Positions 6,280 through 9,692 of a stretch of 9,692 nucleotides of DNA are shown here, in pieces (positions within the stretch are counted from its first letter, which is position 1; the number at the start of each line of letters is the position of its first letter). This stretch comes from Nitrospira sp. (GTDB taxonomy: Bacteria > Nitrospirota > Nitrospiria > Nitrospirales > Nitrospiraceae). Made by a program: the position numbers and the translations under genes. The stretch covers positions 1 to 9,692 of the forward strand of contig JANYBU010000424.1 in NCBI GenBank assembly GCA_025360665.1. The letters are read 5' to 3'. Below the pieces are notes generated by a model. It had not been told where the DNA came from. It made no database searches and saw nothing but the letters and a program-made list of their open reading frames with translations.

Positions 6280-7791
6280 TTAGAGACTCCGATCAATCAG
6301 ATACTGCACCAATAACCTGGTTCCAATCGCGGTGGGACCTTTCGGAATGTAGGCCCGTTCCCGCTCGCTCCAATCCGTACTGGCAATATCGAGGTGCACC
6401 CACGGGCAGTCCCCCACGAACTTGCTCAGAAAGAGCGCCGCGGTAATCATGCCGCCTCCACGGCCACCGATGTTGCGCATGTCGGCGACATCGCTCTTGA
6501 GCTGTTCGAAATATTCCTCCCACAAGGGCATCTCCCACACTCGCTCACCGGCCTTCTGCCCAGACTTCCTAACCTGTTCTTTGAGCGCCTGGTCGGTGCC
6601 GAACATCCCAATCGCAAATTGGCCGAGCGCCACCACACAGGCCCCCGTGAGCGTCGCAATGTCGATCAAGGCCGCCGGCTTATAGCGCATCGCATAGGCG
6701 AGGCCATCGGCCAGGATGAGCCGGCCTTCCGCATCCGTGTTCTGCACTTCGACGGTCTTCCCCGACAGCGTCTTCACGATATCGCCCGGCTTCATCGCCC
6801 GGCCACCCGGCATGTTTTCCGCCACGGGCAGGATACTAATGAGACGCAGCGGGAGCTTGAGTCTGGCCGCCGCCCGGATCGAGGCCAGCACTTCGGCCCC
6901 TCCCGTCATATCGGCTTTCATGTGTTCCATATTTTCGGCGGGCTTCAGGGAGATCCCGCCCGTATCGAAGGTGATCGTTTTCCCGACCAGCACGACCGGC
7001 CGCTCGTCTTTCTTCTTGGCTCCGTTGTATTCAAGGATGATGAACTTGGGCGGCTCCTGGCTCCCGCGCGCCACGCCGAGCAGCGCGCCCATCCCCAAGC
7101 GCTCCATCTCTTTCTGCTCGAGAATTTTGATCGTGATCCCTTCAGCTTTGGCGATAGTCTTCGCTTCCTTGGCGACCCTGGTGGGAGTCAAGATGTTGGA
7201 CGGATGATTACAGAGGTCGCGGACAAACACGGTGGCCTCTGCCGTGGCAACACCTCGCCGTACTCCTTCACTAACCTGCCTCAACTGATCCTTCTGCAGG
7301 ATGAGAATCTTCATTCCCGCCACGTCTTGCCCCGAGGCAGCCTCGCTTCGGTAGACGGTGAACTGATAACTGCCCAGGATCGCCCCTTCAACCATCGCTT
7401 GCGCCACCTCGACCCATGACATCCCGGCAGGCATTACGGTTGGAAGCACTACCGCAAAGGACTCGACCTTTGCCTGATGGACGCGCTTCGCGGCTGAGCC
7501 CATCGCTTGCCGGATCGTCTCAAGCGTGACCTCGCTCTTCTTGCCCAAGCCGACCAGCACGAGCCGCTTCGCAGGCACCGTGCCTTGCGTGTGATACAGC
7601 AATACTTCGTTGGCCTTGCCTTCGAATTCTTTGGATTGCACCAGCTTGCGCAACGCGCCCCCGAGAGCCCGATCGAGCAGGGCCGCATCCTGTTTGGCCA
7701 ATCCCTCTCCTTCACAGTGTGTGAGTACCAACACCTCTGCGGATGCGGTCTCCGCTCGCCCAACCTGTACCGTGACCTGCATGATCTTCAT
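6280..7791 (-). CDS. pepA: Cytosol (leucyl) aminopeptidase PepA, M17 family
   Basis: A 503-aa M17 leucine aminopeptidase of full length. The C-terminal catalytic domain holds the two-metal site: Lys271 and Asp276 in VGKTITFDTGG, Asp294 in MKADMTGG, and Asp353 and Glu355 in NTDAEGRLILADGL. Lys283 and Arg357 are the catalytic pair. The N-terminal alpha/beta domain (about 1-170) is the hexamer-forming and, in E. coli, DNA-binding part; whether it binds DNA here is unknown. The enzyme releases N-terminal residues from peptides in the cytoplasm. ATG at 7791 has AAGGAG six nt upstream. The gene is followed by nagZ after 2 nt, so they share a transcript. Upstream, an 88-nt gap with a heptad-repeat stem-loop separates it from queE on the same strand. 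Confidence 0.96.
   Translation of the reverse strand: MKIMQVTVQVGRAETASAEVLVLTHCEGEGLAKQDAALLDRALGGALRKLVQSKEFEGKANEVLLYHTQGTVPAKRLVLVGLGKKSEVTLETIRQAMGSAAKRVHQAKVESFAVVLPTVMPAGMSWVEVAQAMVEGAILGSYQFTVYRSEAASGQDVAGMKILILQKDQLRQVSEGVRRGVATAEATVFVRDLCNHPSNILTPTRVAKEAKTIAKAEGITIKILEQKEMERLGMGALLGVARGSQEPPKFIILEYNGAKKKDERPVVLVGKTITFDTGGISLKPAENMEHMKADMTGGAEVLASIRAAARLKLPLRLISILPVAENMPGGRAMKPGDIVKTLSGKTVEVQNTDAEGRLILADGLAYAMRYKPAALIDIATLTGACVVALGQFAIGMFGTDQALKEQVRKSGQKAGERVWEMPLWEEYFEQLKSDVADMRNIGGRGGGMITAALFLSKFVGDCPWVHLDIASTDWSERERAYIPKGPTAIGTRLLVQYLIDRSL
6287..6291 (-). promoter_or_regulatory. Ribosome binding site of nagZ inside the pepA 3' end
   Basis: CGGAG on the minus strand, within the last codons of pepA, ends 9 nt before the TTG start at 6277. 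It supports the TTG start and translational coupling. Confidence 0.6.
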
Positions 7792-7808
7792 TCACGTCTC
7801 CTTGTTCA

Positions 7809-7874
7809 AGCTGTCAGCCATCAGCACTCAGCTTTCAGTTCAAACTGAGGGCTGACTGCTGAGAGCTGATAGCT
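7809..7874. repeat. Heptad-phased inverted repeat (TCAGC units) between queE and pepA
   Basis: Two 32-nt arms (7809-7840 and 7843-7874) flank a 2-nt centre and match at 26 of 32 positions as an inverted repeat. The left arm is a run of TCAGC or TCAGT cores at a strict 7-nt step (TCAGCCA, TCAGCAC, TCAGCTT, TCAGTTC). The right arm carries the complementary CTGA/GCTGA cores at the same step. Mismatches fall almost only in the two spacer positions of each unit. It begins 5 nt after the queE stop and ends just before the pepA Shine-Dalgarno. There is no T-tract; a role in mRNA end stability or processing is possible. Confidence 0.85.
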
Positions 7875-7879
7875 ACAAC

Positions 7880-8518
7880 TCACACCCCGCGCATGTCGGG
7901 CGCCCATATATGTTTATGCAACTGTATTTGGAACCGCACCGGAAGCTTGTCGGCCAGGATCCACTCCGCCAACTGACGCACATCAAGCGAACCGAAGACT
8001 GGACTAAAGAAGACTGTACAACGGTCGGCGACGCCATGTTCGGCAAGAACCTCACGGGCCCAGTCGTAGTCAGCTCGGTCGGCCAGGACAAACTTCGCCT
8101 CGTCTTTGGCCGCCAGCTGAGAAAGATTCGGCCAGTGCATCCGATTCGTCATCCCGCTTCCCGGACATTTCACATCCAGGATGACATGGACACGTGGATC
8201 GACCGGCGCAATGTCGACGGCGCCGCTGGTCTCAAGCAGGACCGTATAGCCGGCATCGCACAGTTTGGTCATGAGCGGGAGGCTCTCGGGTTGGACAAGC
8301 GGTTCCCCTCCCGTGACCTCCACGAGGCGGCACCCATAGGTATGCACCTTCACCAGGACCTCATCGATCGAGCACTCGTTCCCTCCATAAAAGGCATAGT
8401 CGGTATCGCACCAGGTGCAGCGGAGTGGGCATCCGGTCAGTCGTACAAACACACAGGGTTGTCCGACATAGCTCGACTCGCCTTGAATGCTATGGAAGAT
8501 CTCGGTGATGCGAAGCAT
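7880..8518 (-). CDS. queE: 7-carboxy-7-deazaguanine synthase QueE (radical SAM)
   Basis: A 212-aa radical SAM enzyme that contracts 6-carboxy-tetrahydropterin to 7-carboxy-7-deazaguanine on the route to preQ0 and queuosine. Numbered from MLRITEIF, the 4Fe-4S cluster binds Cys30, Cys34 and Cys37 in TGCPLRCTWCDT. The N-terminal ITEIFHSIQGES block, typical of QueE, precedes it, and the SAM-contacting TGGEP motif is at 69-73. Length is normal. I placed the start at ATG 8518 because family members begin just before this ITEIF motif. In-frame ATGs at 8533, 8548 and 8557 exist, but they lie in an octamer repeat and none has a Shine-Dalgarno. No queC, queD or queF is nearby. The gene follows the HAD phosphatase gene on the same strand after about 70 nt and probably shares its promoter. 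Confidence 0.93.
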   Translation of the reverse strand: MLRITEIFHSIQGESSYVGQPCVFVRLTGCPLRCTWCDTDYAFYGGNECSIDEVLVKVHTYGCRLVEVTGGEPLVQPESLPLMTKLCDAGYTVLLETSGAVDIAPVDPRVHVILDVKCPGSGMTNRMHWPNLSQLAAKDEAKFVLADRADYDWAREVLAEHGVADRCTVFFSPVFGSLDVRQLAEWILADKLPVRFQIQLHKHIWAPDMRGV

Positions 8519-8546
8519 TGACGATTTGGTCATTGTCGATATACTC

Positions 8547-8583
8547 ATTTGAATCATTGATCCATTGGTTCAATGATCCAAAT
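8547..8583. repeat. Octamer-phased near-perfect palindrome between the HAD gene and queE
   Basis: A 37-bp palindrome pairs ATTTG-A-ATCATTGATCCA with TGGTTCAATGAT-C-CAAAT around a single central base, with two mismatches. The units repeat every 8 nt (TCATTGAT, CCATTGGT, TCAATGAT). On the minus strand the same CAATG-type units continue toward the queE start (to about 8512). It shares TTGAATCATTG exactly with the repeat at 4381-4441 (4392-4402 and 8549-8559). Confidence 0.8.
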
Positions 8584-8587
8584 CCAC

Positions 8588-9322
8588 TTATTTCCACGTC
8601 GCGACAGGCCAGCCGAGGCGGCGCGCCGTGCGCGCCATGCCACGGATCGGGTTGACCACCAGGGGATGCCCGACCAATTCCAGAATGTCGTGATCGCCGG
8701 GGCTATCGCCATAGGCGTAGGAGCCGGCCAGATCAAGGCCCATTTCCTGAGCGTGGGCGAGGATCAGCTCACGCTTGCCAGGGCCATAGGGCAACGGGGG
8801 AATCAACGCACCGGTATAGACCGAATCCCGTTGCTCCGGCTTCGCCGCGAAGACCGTGGATACGCCCAAAAACTCCGCAAGGGGCGCGATCAAAAAATCG
8901 GGTGCGCCAGTCACAAGAATCAACTCGTGACCGGCCTGTCGATGCGCGTCTAGTTTCGCGCGACCCTGCTTGGATAGCCTGGCGATCATCTTGGCCTGAC
9001 AGAACTCCCGCGCAAGCGATCCAATGTCTTCGGGGCGTTTGCCCGTTAGATACACTTTTCGTTCTCGGAGCGAGTGCAGCGAGAAGGGAGGCATGTGTCC
9101 CGCCAGCCAGGCCGCACTCCGCCTCAACTCGCCCCATCCCACCAGACCACGCCGCCACAGAAACCCGAAGAATAGTACCTCGCTGGCCTCTCCCGGCAGG
9201 AGCGTATTGTCGACGTCGAACAAGGCAGCGACGGACCCCTGTGTCCGTCGTTCAACGACATCATCGAGCGTGGAAGTGAGATTGTGGTGATTCTGCACAA
9301 CTTTGGAGGACCCGGTGACCAT
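8588..9322 (-). CDS. HAD superfamily hydrolase, subfamily IB (phosphoserine phosphatase-like)
   Basis: A 244-aa haloacid dehalogenase-type phosphatase. Motif I is ALFDVDNTLL with nucleophile Asp36 and acid-base Asp38. Motif II is LVTGAP with Thr138, motif III is Lys183 in PGKREL, and motif IV is YGDSPGDHDIL with Asp206 and Asp210 binding Mg. The helical cap between motifs I and II (about 45-130) is typical of subfamily IB, which includes SerB-like phosphatases. The substrate is not evident. The frame stays open upstream to 9550, but that would run antisense through the tRNA gene. ATG 9322 fits a strong promoter whose -10 box ends 10 nt before it, and no Shine-Dalgarno is present. It is the likely first gene of a minus-strand run with queE. 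Divergent from tRNA-Leu. Confidence 0.88.
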   Translation of the reverse strand: MVTGSSKVVQNHHNLTSTLDDVVERRTQGSVAALFDVDNTLLPGEASEVLFFGFLWRRGLVGWGELRRSAAWLAGHMPPFSLHSLRERKVYLTGKRPEDIGSLAREFCQAKMIARLSKQGRAKLDAHRQAGHELILVTGAPDFLIAPLAEFLGVSTVFAAKPEQRDSVYTGALIPPLPYGPGKRELILAHAQEMGLDLAGSYAYGDSPGDHDILELVGHPLVVNPIRGMARTARRLGWPVATWK

Positions 9323-9332
9323 GAGCCGCCCG

Positions 9333-9361
9333 ATTCTACCGGAGCCTCTATTGATTGACAA
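9333..9361 (-). promoter_or_regulatory. Sigma70 promoter of the HAD hydrolase gene
   Basis: TTGTCA (9361-9356, 5/6) and TAGAAT (9338-9333, 5/6) on the minus strand are exactly 17 nt apart. The -10 box ends 10 nt before ATG 9322, so the mRNA leader would be only a few nucleotides. The -35 box overlaps that of the plus-strand tRNA promoter. Confidence 0.7.
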
Positions 9362-9384
9362 GGATTTTGGCCCACTTCTATAAT
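9355..9384 (+). promoter_or_regulatory. Perfect-consensus promoter of tRNA-Leu
   Basis: TTGACA (9355-9360) and TATAAT (9379-9384) match consensus at all 12 positions, 18 nt apart. The stretch after the -10 (GCGGCTC) is GC-rich, as in stable-RNA promoters under stringent control in well-studied bacteria; that control is an inference here. Transcription would begin near 9391. Confidence 0.85.
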
Positions 9385-9394
9385 GCGGCTCCCT

Positions 9395-9448
9395 CAGACT
9401 GTCGCTCGTCGTTCGTGAAGCGCGGGCACGAAACAACGTGACAGTCTG
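9395..9448 (+). other. Long hairpin in the tRNA-Leu leader
   Basis: CAGACTGTC (9395-9403) pairs perfectly with GACAGTCTG (9440-9448). Inside it TTCGTG (9412-9417) pairs with CACGAA (9427-9432). It would form a few nucleotides after the predicted transcription start. A weak GGGGGTTTT run follows at 9459-9466. It may guide 5' processing of the precursor, act as a partial attenuator, or be a small RNA of its own. Confidence 0.5.
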
Positions 9449-9484
9449 TGTCAGTTGTGGGGGTTTTCCAAGCTCCTGCCGGTT

Positions 9485-9568
9485 GCCGAAGTGGTGAAAT
9501 GGCAGACACGCACGTTTGAGGGGCGTGTGGCGCAAGCCGTGCGGGTTCAAGTCCCGCCTTCGGCACCA
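9485..9568 (+). tRNA. tRNA-Leu (anticodon GAG)
   Basis: A complete class II tRNA. The acceptor stem is GCCGAAG (9485-9491) with CTTCGGC (9558-9564), then discriminator A and an encoded CCA. The D stem is GTG/CAC, with GG in the loop. The anticodon stem is CACGT (9511-9515) with GCGTG (9523-9527), including one U-G pair, and the loop TTGAGGG places GAG at 9518-9520. The variable arm is GGC-GCAA-GCC. The T arm is GCGGG-TTCAAGT-CCCGC. It decodes CUC and CUU leucine codons. Confidence 0.97.
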
Positions 9569-9692
9569 AATTACGCAGGCTCATATCCTGCCCCCTGTTG
9601 AACAGGCTCGCACATCATGGCGCGGGAACTCTCCCTCCTGGTCCACTCTGTATCGCTGATACTCGCCACGCTTCTTTGAACCGCCCATAGAC
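9569..9692. other. Right-edge region with two small hairpins and no supported gene
   Basis: Two short hairpins follow the tRNA: GCAGG-CTCATAT-CCTGC (9575-9591, counting the loop) and CCTGTT-G-AACAGG (9594-9606). They may help end or process the tRNA transcript but lack a T-run. Only short open frames are present, so no gene is called; a gene entering from beyond the edge cannot be excluded. Confidence 0.4.

Noticed and set aside
6394..7419. 341-aa plus-strand frame
   Set aside because: Entirely antisense to pepA, whose catalytic motifs are intact; an artefact of GC-rich third positions.
7792..8518. PreQ1 riboswitch for queE
   Set aside because: The upstream gap is filled by the octamer repeat and shows no preQ1 aptamer-like pseudoknot pattern that I can identify.
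9323..9550. N-terminal extension of the HAD hydrolase to 9550
   Set aside because: It would overlap the tRNA, its leader and both promoters. The HAD fold begins only after residue 30 from ATG 9322.
9378..9584. 68-aa minus-strand frame (KAGLEPARLAPHAPQTC...)
   Set aside because: It is antisense to the whole tRNA-Leu gene; this peptide is a familiar false gene produced by translating the reverse strand of tRNA-Leu.
9485..9692. Integration site (att) at the tRNA-Leu 3' end
   Set aside because: No second copy of the tRNA 3' end and no integrase gene in the window.

Overview
The window carries nine protein-coding genes (one cut by the left edge), one tRNA gene and four unusual intergenic repeats, with no sign of phage, insertion sequences or CRISPR. 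It is moderately GC-rich and has GTG and TTG starts alongside ATG. Its intergenic repeats are built from phased 7- and 8-nt units, and the gene set is chromosomal housekeeping. This fits a Nitrospira-like member of the Nitrospirota. That assignment is an inference from overall style; no marker gene in the window proves it.

Layout, left to right. (1) 1-849, minus: the N-terminal 283 codons of an M24 (Xaa-Pro aminopeptidase-like) metallopeptidase. Divergent from it on the plus strand is a conserved-looking small protein of unknown function (933-1397). (2) 1426-4380, plus: a promoter, a small exported or membrane protein with a GTG start (1537), a class I glutamine amidotransferase-like C26 hydrolase (1986), a heptad-repeat spacer, and a 12-helix APC amino acid permease (2956). 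(3) 4381-4441: a palindromic octamer repeat between convergent genes. (4) 4453-9322, all minus, in transcription order: HAD-IB phosphatase (8588-9322), queE (7880-8518), pepA (6280-7791), nagZ (5153-6277) and an Ala/Pro-rich hypothetical protein (4453-4896). pepA and nagZ are 2 nt apart and clearly co-transcribed. Repeats sit in the HAD/queE and queE/pepA gaps. (5) 9355-9568, plus: a perfect-consensus promoter, a structured leader and tRNA-Leu(GAG). The last 124 nt hold no supported gene.

Functionally the window mixes peptide turnover (M24 peptidase, PepA), amino acid or amide handling (C26 hydrolase and APC permease), peptidoglycan recycling (NagZ) and queuosine/7-deazaguanine synthesis (QueE). 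I see no new multi-gene system. The points most worth a second look are these: (a) the divergent HAD and tRNA-Leu promoters share one -35 element; (b) several genes have a -10 box only 7-11 nt before the start codon and no Shine-Dalgarno, suggesting leaderless or near-leaderless mRNAs; (c) three different intergenic repeat sequences follow one rule, short phased units arranged as imperfect palindromes. One of these repeats runs into the start of queE and supplies several in-frame ATGs.
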